Below are positions 31,641 through 42,830 of a stretch of DNA of 64,000 nt, one piece after another. Origin of the DNA: Rubrivivax gelatinosus IL144 (GTDB lineage Bacteria; Pseudomonadota; Gammaproteobacteria; Burkholderiales; Burkholderiaceae_C); assembly GCF_000284255.1 (NCBI RefSeq), contig NC_017075.1, positions 4,526,001 to 4,590,000 on the forward strand, given 5' to 3'. A program made the position numbers and the translations under genes. A model generated the notes under the pieces. It had not been told where the DNA came from. It ran no database searches and was given only the letters and a program-made list of their open reading frames with translations. Numbering within the stretch: the stretch's first letter is position 1; the number at the start of each line of letters is the position of its first letter.

Positions 31641-32243
31641 TCAGGCCTTCAGGTCCCAGCTTCGGCGCGCGCCGAACACCATGCCCGGGTACTCCGGCCG
31701 CCCGCGGCTGCCGTTGTAGCGGCCCAGCGCCATGAACAGGTCGCCGCGCTCGGCATCGAGGTAGTGGCGCAGGATCACGCAACCGAAGCGCAGGTTGGTC
31801 TGCATGTGGAACAGCCGGCTGGCGTCGCCGTCGCCGATCAGGCGCGCCCAGAACGGCATCACCTGCATGTAGCCGCGCGCGCCGGCGCGGCTGATCGCGT
31901 ACTTGCGAAAACCGCTCTCGACCTGGATCAGGCCGAGCACCAGCGAGGTTTCGAGCCCGGCGCGCCGACTCTCGTACCAGACGGTCTCGAGGAACTCCAG
32001 GCGCGTGCGGTTCTCGCTCTTGCGGCGCTTGAGCTTCTCGCTGGCCGCACCCAGCCAGCGCAGATAGGCCAGACGGTCCTCGATGCGCGCGAAGCTGGGC
32101 TTGGGCGGCGCACCGTCGGCCACGGCCGCGGCCAGCGCGGTGCGTACCGCGTCGGCCAGCGGCTCCTCGACCTGGGCACCGGCTCGTGCCGCGCCGCAGG
32201 CCGCCGCCAGCGGCAGCGCCAGCAGCGCGCGGCGGCCGATCAT
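31641..32243 (-). CDS. Lytic transglycosylase, SLT domain
   Basis: A 200-residue exported protein: an N-terminal signal ([21 protein letters not shown]) with two arginines near the start, then a soluble lysozyme-like domain (about 95-195). The catalytic glutamate lies in [15 protein letters not shown], and the [10 protein letters not shown] and [11 protein letters not shown] motifs are typical of family 1 SLT enzymes, which cleave peptidoglycan strands with 1,6-anhydro products. The ATG overlaps the proS stop (4 bp), so it is translated from the proS message. Confidence 0.88.
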   Translation of the reverse strand: MIGRRALLALPLAAACGAARAGAQVEEPLADAVRTALAAAVADGAPPKPSFARIEDRLAYLRWLGAASEKLKRRKSENRTRLEFLETVWYESRRAGLETSLVLGLIQVESGFRKYAISRAGARGYMQVMPFWARLIGDGDASRLFHMQTNLRFGCVILRHYLDAERGDLFMALGRYNGSRGRPEYPGMVFGARRSWDLKA

Positions 32244-33988
32244 GCCTTCAGGCGGCCCTTCACGAAGGCGACGGCCTCGGCCAGCGGCACGGTGTTCGCC
32301 GCTGTCTCGCGCCGGCCCTGCACCTCGACCGTGCCGGTCTTCAGGCCGCGGTCGGAGACGACGATGCGGTGCGGCACGCCGATCAGCTCCCAGTCGGCGA
32401 ACATCGCGCCCGGGCGCTCGCCGCGGTCGTCGAGCACGACGTCGACGCCCAGCGCGGCCAGTTCGTCGTGCAGCTGATCGGCAGCGGCCTTCACGTCGGC
32501 GTTGCGGTCGTAGCCGATCGGGCAAACGGCGACGGTGAACGGCGCGATCGCGTCCGGCCAGATGATCCCGCGCTCGTCGTGGTTCTGCTCGATCGCCGCG
32601 CCCAGGATGCGCGTCACGCCGATGCCGTAGCAGCCCATCTCGAAGGGCTGCGGCTTGCCGTTCTCGTCGAGATAGGTCGCGCCCATCGGCTCGCTGTACT
32701 TCTTCGTGCCGAGGTAGAAGACGTGGCCGACCTCGATGCCGCGCTGGATCGCCAGCACGCCCTGGCCGTCGGGCGAGGGATCGCCGACGACGACGTTGCG
32801 GATGTCGGCGACGAGATCCGGCTCGGGCAGGTCGCGGCCCCAGTTGACGCCGGCGATGTGGAAGTCGGGCTCGTTGGCGCCGCAGACGAAGTCGCTCATG
32901 TTGGCGACGGTGCGGTCGGCGACCACCTTGACCGGCTTCTTCAAGCCGATCGGGCCCAGGTAGCCCGGCTTGCAGCCGAAGTGGTCTTCGATCTCGGCGA
33001 CGGTGGCGAAGCGGAAGCCGCCCTTCAGGCCCGGCAGCTTGCCCGCCTTGACCTCGTTGAGCGCGTGGTCGCCGCGCACCAGCAGCAGCCAGACGGTCGT
33101 CTTGACGATGTCGCCGGCTTCGTTCTTCTCGTCGGTGGCCAGCACCAGCGACTTGACGGTGCTCGCCAGCGGAATGCCCAGCAGCGCCGCGACGTCCTCG
33201 CAGGTGCTCTTGCCCGGCGTCGGCGTCTTGGCCATCGCCTGCGCCGGCGCCGCGCGCTCGGCGATCAGCGACAGCGCTTCGGCGAGTTCGATGTTGGCGG
33301 CGTAGTCGCTGGTCGGGCAGTAGACGATCGCGTCCTCGCCGGTGTCGGCGATGACCTGGAACTCGTGCGAGGCGTCGCCGCCGATCGCGCCGGTGTCGGC
33401 CGCCACCGCGCGGTAGGTCAGGCCGAAGCGGTCGAAGATCGCGCAGTAGGCGCGGTACATCGTGTCGTAGCTCTTCAGCGCCGAGGCCTTGTCGCGGTCG
33501 AAGGAGTAGGCGTCCTTCATCGTGAACTCGCGGCCGCGCATGACGCCGAAGCGCGGGCGGCGCTCGTCGCGGAACTTGGTCTGCACGTGATAGAAGGTGC
33601 GCGGCAGCTGCTTGTAGCTGCGCAGCTCCTGGCGCGCGATGTCGGTGATGACCTCTTCGCTCGTCGGCTGGATGACGAAGTCGCGGTCGTGGCGGTCCTT
33701 CACGCGCAGCAGTTCGGGGCCGTAGGCCTGGAAGCGGCCGGTCTCCATCCAGAGCTCGGCCGGCTGCACCACCGGCATCAGCAACTCGACGGCGCCGGCG
33801 CGGTTCATCTCCTCGCGGATGATGGCCTCGACCTTGCGGATGACCCGCAAGCCCATCGGCATGTAGTTGTAGATGCCGGCGCCGAGGCGCTTGATCATCC
33901 CGGCACGCATCATCAGCTTGTGGCTGACGATTTCCGCGTCGGCGGGAGCTTCCTTGAGGGTGGAGATGAAGGTCTGGGAGGCTTTCAT
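32240..33988 (-). CDS. proS: Prolyl-tRNA synthetase (bacterial type)
   Basis: A 582-residue class II aminoacyl-tRNA synthetase. Motif 2 and its surroundings appear in [31 protein letters not shown] (about 138-168) and motif 3 in [17 protein letters not shown] (about 443-459). Between them lies the roughly 180-residue YbaK-like editing insertion (about 225-405) characteristic of the prokaryote-type enzyme, followed by a C-terminal anticodon-binding domain. ATG at 33988 gives [13 protein letters not shown], the common start. It is divergent from rppH, a conserved arrangement. Confidence 0.96.
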   Translation of the reverse strand: MKASQTFISTLKEAPADAEIVSHKLMMRAGMIKRLGAGIYNYMPMGLRVIRKVEAIIREEMNRAGAVELLMPVVQPAELWMETGRFQAYGPELLRVKDRHDRDFVIQPTSEEVITDIARQELRSYKQLPRTFYHVQTKFRDERRPRFGVMRGREFTMKDAYSFDRDKASALKSYDTMYRAYCAIFDRFGLTYRAVAADTGAIGGDASHEFQVIADTGEDAIVYCPTSDYAANIELAEALSLIAERAAPAQAMAKTPTPGKSTCEDVAALLGIPLASTVKSLVLATDEKNEAGDIVKTTVWLLLVRGDHALNEVKAGKLPGLKGGFRFATVAEIEDHFGCKPGYLGPIGLKKPVKVVADRTVANMSDFVCGANEPDFHIAGVNWGRDLPEPDLVADIRNVVVGDPSPDGQGVLAIQRGIEVGHVFYLGTKKYSEPMGATYLDENGKPQPFEMGCYGIGVTRILGAAIEQNHDERGIIWPDAIAPFTVAVCPIGYDRNADVKAAADQLHDELAALGVDVVLDDRGERPGAMFADWELIGVPHRIVVSDRGLKTGTVEVQGRRETAANTVPLAEAVAFVKGRLKA

Positions 33989-34046
33989 GGGCGCGGTGCG
34001 GGCCGTGCGGGACGGCTGCAGCCCGCGTGCGGGAAACCGAGAGCCT

Positions 34047-34074
34047 TTGTGCCGCACCTGCCCGGTGCAATAAT
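34047..34074 (+). promoter_or_regulatory. Predicted promoter for rppH
   Basis: TTGTGC (34047-34052), 16-bp spacer, AATAAT (34069-34074). Start of transcription would fall about 20-25 bases before the rppH ATG. Confidence 0.45.
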
Positions 34075-34103
34075 GATCTGAGTCACAGATTCGGGGTCCG
34101 ATT

Positions 34104-34679
34104 ATGCTCGACCGGGAGGGCTTCCGGCCCAACGTCGGCATCGTGCTGCTGAATGCGAAGAACCAGGTGTTCTGGGGCAAGCGGCTTCGCACCCATTCCT
34201 GGCAGTTTCCGCAGGGCGGCATCAAGCACGGGGAGTCGCCCGAGCAGGCGATGTTCCGTGAGTTGCACGAAGAGGTGGGCCTCAGGCCGGAGCATGTGCA
34301 GATCATGGGCCGCACGCGCGACTGGCTGCGCTACGAGGTGCCCGAGCACTACATCCGCCGCGACGCGCGCGGCCACTACCGCGGCCAGAAGCAGATCTGG
34401 TTCCTGCTGCGTCTGGTCGGGCGCGACTGCGACATGAACCTGCGCGCCACCGACCACCCGGAGTTCGACGCCTGGCGCTGGAACGACTACTGGGTGCCGC
34501 TGGACGTCGTCATCGAGTTCAAGCGCGGCGTCTACGAACTGGCGCTGACCGAGCTCGCGCGCTACCTGCCGCGCCAGAACACGCACAACCGCTATCTGCG
34601 TGCCGGCCTGCGCACGCACCGCCAGGACGACGACGGCGCGCTCGCGCCGGTCGTGCCCGCACCCGCGCCGTCGCGCTGA
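34104..34679 (+). CDS. rppH: RNA pyrophosphohydrolase
   Basis: A 191-residue Nudix hydrolase that converts 5'-triphosphate mRNA ends to monophosphate and so triggers decay. The Nudix box is seen as [23 protein letters not shown] beginning near residue 38 (key residues GG, E, REL and EEVG), and the WQFPQGG and [18 protein letters not shown] blocks are typical of RppH/NudH. It is slightly longer than E. coli RppH (176) owing to a Pro/Ala-rich C-terminal tail. Its stop converges with proB seven bases away. Confidence 0.94.
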   Translation: MLDREGFRPNVGIVLLNAKNQVFWGKRLRTHSWQFPQGGIKHGESPEQAMFRELHEEVGLRPEHVQIMGRTRDWLRYEVPEHYIRRDARGHYRGQKQIWFLLRLVGRDCDMNLRATDHPEFDAWRWNDYWVPLDVVIEFKRGVYELALTELARYLPRQNTHNRYLRAGLRTHRQDDDGALAPVVPAPAPSR

Positions 34680-34686
34680 AAGCGCC

Positions 34687-36929
<2,243 letters not shown>

Positions 36930-37187
36930 TCAGACCGGCGTGACGTTGACCGTGTGACGGTTCTTCTCGCCCTTGATGGCAAACGAGACGTTGCCATCGA
37001 CGAGCGCGAACAGCGTGTGGTCACGGCCGATGCCGACGTTGTCGCCGGCGTGGAAACGCGTGCCGCGCTGACGGACGATGATCGAGCCGGCCGAAACGAC
37101 CTGGCCGCCGAACACCTTCACGCCGAGCATCTTCGGCTTGGAGTCGCGACCGTTGCGGGTTGAGCCGCCGCCCTTTTTCTGTGCCAT
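36930..37187 (-). CDS. rpmA: 50S ribosomal protein L27
   Basis: An 85-residue ribosomal protein near the peptidyl transferase centre. It begins [16 protein letters not shown] and has the [19 protein letters not shown] motif. No N-terminal extension needing protease cleavage (as in Firmicutes) is present. It follows rplU by 14 bp. Confidence 0.97.
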   Translation of the reverse strand: MAQKKGGGSTRNGRDSKPKMLGVKVFGGQVVSAGSIIVRQRGTRFHAGDNVGIGRDHTLFALVDGNVSFAIKGEKNRHTVNVTPV

Positions 37188-37201
37188 GGTTCAGTGCTCC
37201 T

Positions 37202-37513
37202 TCAGACGTTCACCGAGGCGATCTGCAGCTCGGTGTAGTTCTGGCGGTGGCCGCCGTGCTTCTGGTAGTGCTTGCGGCGACGCATCTTGAAGATGCGCAC
37301 CTTGTCGTGCCGGCCGTGCGCCACGACGGTGGCCTTCACGCTTGCACCCGCGACCCAGGGAGCCCCGATCTGCAGATCCGCGCCGTTGCCGACGGCCAGA
37401 ACCTGCTCGATCACGATTTCCTGGCCCACGTCCGCAGCAATCTGTTCTACCTTGATCTTTTCGCCAGCAGCAACCTTGTATTGCTTGCCACCGGTTTTTA
37501 TGACCGCGTACAT
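37202..37513 (-). CDS. rplU: 50S ribosomal protein L21
   Basis: A 103-residue 23S rRNA-binding protein, start [14 protein letters not shown], with the C-terminal [19 protein letters not shown] signature. ATG at 37513 is the family start; upstream in-frame codons belong to the leader. It heads the rplU-rpmA-obgE-proB operon, divergent from ispB. Confidence 0.97.
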   Translation of the reverse strand: MYAVIKTGGKQYKVAAGEKIKVEQIAADVGQEIVIEQVLAVGNGADLQIGAPWVAGASVKATVVAHGRHDKVRIFKMRRRKHYQKHGGHRQNYTELQIASVNV

Positions 37514-37587
37514 GTGTGCCTTCCTTGCTTTGAGATCCCTGCGTGCATGACGCCCTGTGACGGACCACAAACCACGCAGAGCCTTTC

Positions 37588-37596
37588 AGTATAGCA
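37588..37596 (-). promoter_or_regulatory. Extended -10 promoter element for rplU
   Basis: Minus strand TGC-TATACT (complement of 37588-37596): a TG-extended -10 box about 75 bases before the rplU ATG. The -35 region is poor, which an extended -10 can tolerate. Confidence 0.45.
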
Positions 37597-37696
37597 TGTC
37601 TGACCGCCGTGAGCCGATCCCGCGCGTGCAAGGCTGCACGCAGCCGGCCGCGACGGCAGAGCGAGCCCCGCCGGACGACGACAAGGGGCGCCTTCC

Positions 37697-37702
37697 TATA
37701 AT
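37697..37702 (+). promoter_or_regulatory. -10 box (TATAAT) for ispB
   Basis: A consensus TATAAT in G+C-rich DNA 25 bases before the GTG at 37728. Transcription would start near 37709, which rules out the longer in-frame starts at 37557 and 37589. The -35 is not clear. Confidence 0.5.
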
Positions 37703-37727
37703 CCGACCGAATCAACCGGCGCGTCCC

Positions 37728-38711
37728 GTGCTTCAGACCACCGCTTCCCCTCCCAACGTCGACGACCCGATGGACGCCGCGATGCGTCAGGTCGACGCCG
37801 TCATCCGCGCCCGGCTGTCGTCGAAGGTGGCGCTGATCGACCAGATCGCCAGCTACATCATCAGCGCCGGCGGCAAACGCATGCGTCCCCGCCTGCTGCT
37901 GCTGTTCTCCGAGGCGCTGGGCTTCCGCGGCCCCGAGCGCTACGAGCTCGCGGCCGTGGTCGAGCTGATCCACACCTCGACGCTGCTGCACGACGACGTC
38001 GTCGACGAGTCCTCGCTGCGGCGCGGCCGCGCGACGGCCAACTCGATGTTCGGCAACGCCGCGGCGGTGCTGGTGGGCGACTTCCTGTACTCGCGCTCGT
38101 TCCAGATGATGGTCTCGGTCAAGAGCATGCGCGTGCTCGAGGTGCTGGCCGAGGCGACCAACGTCATCGCCGAGGGCGAGGTGCTGCAGCTGATGAACAT
38201 GCACGACGCCGACCTCGCGGTCGACGAGTACCTGCGTGTCATCCGCTTCAAGACCGCCAAGCTGTTCGAGGCCAGCGCGCGCCTGGGCGCGGTACTGGCC
38301 GGCGCGTCGCCGGAGGTCGAGGAGGCCTGCGCCGACTACGGCCGCTCGCTGGGCACCGCCTTCCAGCTCGTCGACGATCTGCTCGACTACGAAGGCAACA
38401 GCGACGAACTCGGCAAGAACGTCGGCGACGACCTTCGCGAAGGCAAGCCGACGCTGCCGCTGCTGATCGCGATGGAGCGCGGCACGGCCGAGGAGCGCGA
38501 GCTGATCCGCCACGCGATCGAAAACGGCGAGCTGGAGCGCCTGGCGCAGATCATCGAGATCGTGCGCCGCACCGGGGCTCTGGAGGCCACGCGCGAGGCC
38601 GCGCAGACCCAGGCCGACATGGCCCGCGCAACGCTCGAGCTGCTGCCTGTTTCCAAAGCCCGCGAAGCTCTGCTAGAATTTTGTTTTCGCGCTGTTCACC
38701 GGTCTTCATGA
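37728..38711 (+). CDS. ispB: Polyprenyl (octaprenyl) diphosphate synthase
   Basis: A 327-residue trans-prenyltransferase making the ubiquinone side-chain precursor. Both aspartate-rich Mg-binding motifs are present: LLHDDVVDESSLRRG (first, about 88-102) and QLVDDLLDYEG (second, about 215-225). GGKRMRPRLLLL binds isopentenyl diphosphate. GTG at 37728 is chosen because of the TATAAT box just upstream; ATG at 37770 is an alternative. Chain length (C40 is typical of Burkholderiales) cannot be read directly. tRNA-Pro follows in the same direction. Confidence 0.92.
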   Translation: MLQTTASPPNVDDPMDAAMRQVDAVIRARLSSKVALIDQIASYIISAGGKRMRPRLLLLFSEALGFRGPERYELAAVVELIHTSTLLHDDVVDESSLRRGRATANSMFGNAAAVLVGDFLYSRSFQMMVSVKSMRVLEVLAEATNVIAEGEVLQLMNMHDADLAVDEYLRVIRFKTAKLFEASARLGAVLAGASPEVEEACADYGRSLGTAFQLVDDLLDYEGNSDELGKNVGDDLREGKPTLPLLIAMERGTAEERELIRHAIENGELERLAQIIEIVRRTGALEATREAAQTQADMARATLELLPVSKAREALLEFCFRAVHRSS

Positions 38712-38770
38712 CCTGAGCAGCAGCGACGAAAGGCTCGACGCAAGACACGCTCTTGTGGCCGATGCCGAAT

Positions 38771-38847
38771 CGGGGTGTAGCTTAGCCTGGTAGAGCGCTA
38801 CGTTCGGGACGTAGAGGCCGGAGGTTCGAATCCTCTCACCCCGACCA
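38771..38847 (+). tRNA. tRNA-Pro (CGG anticodon)
   Basis: A 77-nt cloverleaf: acceptor CGGGGTG/CACCCCG, D arm with AGCCTGGTAG, anticodon arm CTACG-TTCGGGA-CGTAG (anticodon CGG, reading CCG), T loop TTCGAAT and encoded CCA. CCG is a frequent proline codon in this genome. Confidence 0.95.
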
Positions 38848-38920
38848 GACTTCCTTCTTCACCGCAGCCCGCCGTCCTTGGACGGACACGATCGACTCGT
38901 GTCGCGGTGAGATCCCCATC

Positions 38921-38961
38921 GATGCCCCAGCGCCTCACGGCGGCTGGGGCATCGTGCTTTT
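38921..38961 (+). terminator. Rho-independent terminator after tRNA-Pro
   Basis: Perfect 11-bp stem GATGCCCCAGC/GCTGGGGCATC, loop of 11 bases, then GTGCTTTT. It probably ends the ispB/tRNA-Pro transcript. Confidence 0.8.
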
Positions 38962-39485
38962 GGGCTCGCCTCGGCTTCGCTCCGAATGCGCGGCGCAACG
39001 CCCGCCCCTGCCACCCGACCACATAACGCAAACCCGTGTGAGCGCCAATGCGCTCAGAACGCTTCGCGGCACGCCATTCGTCAGTCATTGGCCCCAGCGT
39101 CATTTCGACGCGGTCATTTAATTCCGGGCTCGGCGTCATCAATCGAGATGAAGCGAGTCTTCGTTTCGTGAAGCGATCCACTCGACGAATGAGGCGCCGA
39201 ACGCGGGCGACTCAAGTTCAGCCCCGTTCGACCGAAAGCGACGCGCCCAAGCCGCACTCCCGTCACGGCCCGCGGCGCCTTGTCCAGGATCAGAGCCCAC
39301 CCCGCTCGCAGCGGCCGAGCGTGACCTCTTGCGCACGGCGCGCCGAATGAACGAGAAACAAGCCGTGACAGCCAACACAATTGAGTGTCTCGCGGCTAAT
39401 GCCCGCCCAATGGCGATTTCCCGCCCGGCCGGCAGATGCCACGCAAGACATCGGTCAGCGTGAAATCGTCACACCCGGAATTCGC
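38962..39485. other. Gene-free stretch downstream of tRNA-Pro, AT-richer than its surroundings
   Basis: About 520 bp without a supported gene. Base composition is visibly less G+C-rich and the short open frames on both strands lack the codon bias of this genome. No direct repeat of the tRNA-Pro 3' end, no integrase and no IS terminal repeat were seen, so there is no positive evidence of an integrated element. It may be a decayed remnant. Confidence 0.4.
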
Positions 39486-39513
39486 TCAATCGAACGGCGG
39501 TTCCTGCCGATGA
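39486..39513 (+). promoter_or_regulatory. FliA (sigma-28)-like promoter for the chemotaxis pair
   Basis: TCAA (39486-39489), a 16-bp spacer and GCCGATGA (39506-39513), which matches the sigma-28 -10 consensus GCCGATAA at seven of eight positions. It lies 58 bp before the sensor-like gene that precedes the chemoreceptor. Chemoreceptors are usual FliA targets. Confidence 0.5.
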
Positions 39514-39570
39514 ATGAGCATTCATTCCGGCCCGCATCGGGCCCTCACCGAAACCAATAGGAGCCCCGCC

Positions 39571-40122
39571 ATGCACAGCTTCCGTCCCCAACGCCGCCTC
39601 GTCATCGTCGCCGCCCTGCTCGCTCTGGGTTCCGGCCTGACCGCCGCCGCGGACCTGCCGGCCGACGTCCAGGCCAAGGTCGAGCGCGCGAAGAAGCGGC
39701 TGGTCGAGATGGCGGCCGACCCGCTGCTCGTGGCCGCGGTGCGCGAGGCCAACGGCCACGACAACGGCGGCATGAACAACGGCAAGTGGGTCGACCTGAG
39801 CGACGCCGATCCGGTGGTCAAGGCCATGCTCTCCAGCAAGGCCAGCCAGCAGATCGCGAAGTGGGAGAAGTCGGAGACGACGATCAACAAGATCCTGCTG
39901 CGCGACCAGAAGGGCAACATCGTCGCCGGCAGCACCAAGCCGCTGATCTACAACAACGCCTCGCGCCCGGTGTTCGCCAACCCGATCAAGGGTCAGCCCT
40001 GGGCGGCCAACGAGATCAAGCCCGACACGACGACGCAGATCCCCAGCGTGCACGTCGCGGCCCCGGTGCTCGACGGCGGCAAGCCGATCGGCGTGATCCA
40101 CGCCGGCGTCACCGCGAACTGA
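39571..40122 (+). CDS. Secreted stand-alone sensor-like (Cache/PDC-type) protein
   Basis: A 183-residue protein with a signal peptide ([18 protein letters not shown], cleavage near 27) and a mature alpha/beta domain. The segments [25 protein letters not shown] and [21 protein letters not shown] resemble the core of a single Cache/PAS-like ligand-binding domain as found outside the membrane in chemoreceptors. There is no membrane anchor at the C terminus, so it should be free in the periplasm. ATG at 39571 is preceded by TAGGAG. A chemoreceptor gene lies 64 bp downstream, suggesting it presents a ligand to that receptor. Confidence 0.7.
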   Translation: MHSFRPQRRLVIVAALLALGSGLTAAADLPADVQAKVERAKKRLVEMAADPLLVAAVREANGHDNGGMNNGKWVDLSDADPVVKAMLSSKASQQIAKWEKSETTINKILLRDQKGNIVAGSTKPLIYNNASRPVFANPIKGQPWAANEIKPDTTTQIPSVHVAAPVLDGGKPIGVIHAGVTAN

Positions 40123-40186
40123 TCGGCAGCTTCTCGCAGCTCACGGCCGAGCGCCGAGGCAACACGCCCTCTCCGAAGGAGTTCCG

Positions 40187-41734
40187 ATGTTCAAGAACAT
40201 GAAGGTTGGCGTCCGCCTGGCCCTCGGTTTCGCGACCGTGCTGGGCCTGATGGTCGTCATCAGCACGATCTCGCTGACGCGGCTGTCGGCCATCAAGGCC
40301 GATCTGGCGGCCGTCACCGGCGAGGCGCCCGAGCGCCTGGCCGGCAACCTGCGCGACCTGGCGCGCTTCCAGGGCATGGCGATCCGCGACGTCGTGCTCC
40401 AGGACGACCCGGCCTTCAAGAAGAAGGAAATCGACCAGATGCGCAAGGCGCGCGAGGACTACGACCGCACCGCCAAGGCGCTGATCGAACTGCTCGCCAG
40501 CGAACCGCAGATCAAGGCGGCCTTCGACAAGGCGCAGGTGGCGATGGCTGCCACGCGCGCCCCGGCCGAGAAGGCGGTCGAGCGCTCGATGTCCGACGAT
40601 CTCGCCGGCGCCGCCGAAGTGGTGCGTTCCGAGCTGCGCCCGGCGCAGCTGGCGCACATCGCGGCGCTGGGCGAAGTGGTCGAGGCGATCAAGGAGTCGT
40701 CGCGCCAGCGCAATCTGGCCGCCGACGAGGCCTACAAGCGCGCGGTCGCGCTGATCATCGGCCTGGCGACCACGGCTCTCGTGCTGGGCAGCGTCGTCGC
40801 CTGGCGCATCCAGCGCAGCATCACGCGGCCGCTGGAGCAGGCCGTCGAGGTGGCGCAGGCCGTCGCCGAGGGCGACCTGACGCGGCGCATCGAGGTCGAC
40901 GCGCAGGACGAAGTCGGCCGCGTGCTGAACGCGCTGGAGACGGTCAACGCCAACCTGAGCCGCACGATGAACCAGGTGCGCCAGGCGGCCGAAACGCTGC
41001 AGACGGCGTCCGAGGAGATCGCCACCGGCACCGCCGACCTGAGCCAGCGCACCGAGCAGCAGGCCTCGAACCTGCAGCAGACCGCGGCGTCGATGGACCA
41101 GCTGAACTCCACGGTGCGCAACAACACCGACACCGCGCGCGCGGCGGCGCAGATGGCCGGCTCGGCCAGCGCCGCGGCCACGCGCGGCGGCGAGGTCGTC
41201 ACCGAGGTCGTCAGCACCATGCACGAGATCACCGAGAGCTCGCGCAAGATCGCCGACATCATCGGCGTCATCGACGGCATCGCCTTCCAGACCAACATTC
41301 TGGCGCTCAACGCCGCCGTCGAAGCGGCACGTGCCGGCGAGCAGGGCCGCGGCTTCGCGGTCGTCGCCGGCGAGGTGCGCAGCCTGGCCCAGCGCAGCGC
41401 CGGCGCGGCGCGCGAGATCAAGGCCCTGATCGGCAACTCGGTCGAGAAGGTCGAGGCCGGCTCGCGCCTCGTCGCCGACGCCGGCAGCACGATGACCGAG
41501 ATCGTCACCCAGGTGCAGCGCGTCTCGCAGCTGATCCAGGAGATCAGCCAGGCCACCGTCGAGCAGACCAGCGGCATCGGCCAGGTCAACGACGCCGTGA
41601 CCCAGCTCGATCAGGTGACCCAGCAGAACGCCGCACTGGTCGAGCAGACGACCGCGGCCACCGAGAGCCTGAAGCAACAGGCCCAGACGCTGGTCGACGC
41701 GGTGCGCGTCTTCCGCGTCACGACGACTGCCTGA
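40187..41734 (+). CDS. Methyl-accepting chemotaxis protein
   Basis: A 515-residue transmembrane receptor. The first membrane helix is at about 10-30, followed by a helical periplasmic domain of about 160 residues (four-helix-bundle type), the second helix at about 188-210, a HAMP linker (about 212-265, [22 protein letters not shown]) and a cytoplasmic signalling coiled coil. The conserved hairpin tip is [36 protein letters not shown]. Methylation-type QQ/EE sites flank it. No C-terminal NWETF CheR tether is present. It probably works with the secreted sensor-like protein upstream. Confidence 0.93.
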   Translation: MFKNMKVGVRLALGFATVLGLMVVISTISLTRLSAIKADLAAVTGEAPERLAGNLRDLARFQGMAIRDVVLQDDPAFKKKEIDQMRKAREDYDRTAKALIELLASEPQIKAAFDKAQVAMAATRAPAEKAVERSMSDDLAGAAEVVRSELRPAQLAHIAALGEVVEAIKESSRQRNLAADEAYKRAVALIIGLATTALVLGSVVAWRIQRSITRPLEQAVEVAQAVAEGDLTRRIEVDAQDEVGRVLNALETVNANLSRTMNQVRQAAETLQTASEEIATGTADLSQRTEQQASNLQQTAASMDQLNSTVRNNTDTARAAAQMAGSASAAATRGGEVVTEVVSTMHEITESSRKIADIIGVIDGIAFQTNILALNAAVEAARAGEQGRGFAVVAGEVRSLAQRSAGAAREIKALIGNSVEKVEAGSRLVADAGSTMTEIVTQVQRVSQLIQEISQATVEQTSGIGQVNDAVTQLDQVTQQNAALVEQTTAATESLKQQAQTLVDAVRVFRVTTTA

Positions 41735-41819
41735 CACCAGGGGGCGGTCTTTCCATCGGGCGCGGCCACGGCGCGGGCTGCGCCCGTACGACATTGCGCC
41801 GTCATCGGAGAGCCCCCTC

Positions 41820-42830
41820 GTGAAGATCTTCATGGTCGGAACCCAGCGTTCCGGATCCAACCTGCTGCGCCTGATGCTCAACCAGGCGCCCAGCCTCGCG
41901 GCGCCGCATCCGCCGCACGTCCTCGAACGTTTCGCGCCGCTGATGTCGCTGTACGGCGACCTCCAGGACGACAGCGCCTTCGAGGCCCTGGTCGACGACG
42001 TCGCCCGCCTCGTCGAGGCCAACCCGGTGCCCTGGCCGGTGACGCTGGAGCGTGCCGACCTGCGCCGCCGCTGCCGCGAGCGCAGCCTGGTCGCCGTCTT
42101 CGGCGCCGTGATGGACCGCATGGCCGAGGCCGCCGGCAAGCCCGACTGGGTGTGCAAGTCGCTGGCCAACGTGCACTTCCTGCCCGAGATCGAACGCTAT
42201 TTCGGCGACGACGCGCGTTACCTCTACCTGTACCGCGACGGGCGCGACGTCTGCCTGTCGTTCATGAAGGCCGTGGTCGGCGAGAAGACCGCCTACCACG
42301 TCGCCCGCCAGTGGCACGCCGAGCAGCAGCTGGCGCTGGCCTGCGGCCGGCGCGTGCCGTACGACCGCTTCCTGGCCCTGTCCTACGAGTCGCTGACCTC
42401 CGCCCCCGAGCCGGCGCTGCGCCGCCTGTGCGCCTGGCTGGGCATCGAGTTCCACTCCTCGATGCTGGACTACCACGGCTCCGAGGAAGCCGACCGCACG
42501 GCCTCGTCGGGCCGCATGTGGGAGAACGTGCGCAAGCCGGTGATCGCCGGCAACAGCCGCAAGTGGCGCACGCAGATGGGCGAGGACGAGATCATCGACT
42601 TCGAGTCGGTGGCCGGCGGCTCGCTGGCCGAACTCGGCTACGAGCTGGAGTTCGTCGGCCGCAGCCGCGAGGCGCGGCGCTACGATGAGGCGGCGCTGGC
42701 CACGCTGGACGCCGAGAACCGCCGGCGCAAGGCCCAGGCCCGCGAGACGCTGCCGCCGGCCGACGCCGCGGCCCGCAAACCGCAGGAGGACCTGCTGGCC
42801 GAGATCCGCCGCCGCGCCGTCACCGCCTGA
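41820..42830 (+). CDS. Sulfotransferase-family protein
   Basis: A 336-residue protein with a PAPS-dependent sulfotransferase fold. The 5'-phosphosulfate loop is GTQRSGSNLLRLML (residues 7-20) and the 3'-phosphate motif is YLYRDGRDVCLSFMKA (about 138-153). The middle SYESLTSAPEPALRRLCAWLGIEF segment is also typical. The acceptor is unknown; bacterial members sulfate lipids, polysaccharides or small molecules. Start is GTG at 41820. It shares one base (TGATG) with the chromate transporter gene. The C-terminal 40 residues are charged and probably helical. Confidence 0.85.
   Translation: MKIFMVGTQRSGSNLLRLMLNQAPSLAAPHPPHVLERFAPLMSLYGDLQDDSAFEALVDDVARLVEANPVPWPVTLERADLRRRCRERSLVAVFGAVMDRMAEAAGKPDWVCKSLANVHFLPEIERYFGDDARYLYLYRDGRDVCLSFMKAVVGEKTAYHVARQWHAEQQLALACGRRVPYDRFLALSYESLTSAPEPALRRLCAWLGIEFHSSMLDYHGSEEADRTASSGRMWENVRKPVIAGNSRKWRTQMGEDEIIDFESVAGGSLAELGYELEFVGRSREARRYDEAALATLDAENRRRKAQARETLPPADAAARKPQEDLLAEIRRRAVTA

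Noticed and set aside
37557..37727. Longer N terminus for ispB from 37557 or 37589
   Set aside because: The TATAAT box at 37697-37702 lies inside the extension, and the extra residues do not resemble the family.
38798..39181. Minus-strand frame starting with residues GVRGFEPPAS near its end, across tRNA-Pro
   Set aside because: That peptide is the familiar mistranslation of a tRNA gene's complement; the tRNA is clear and the frame has no other support.
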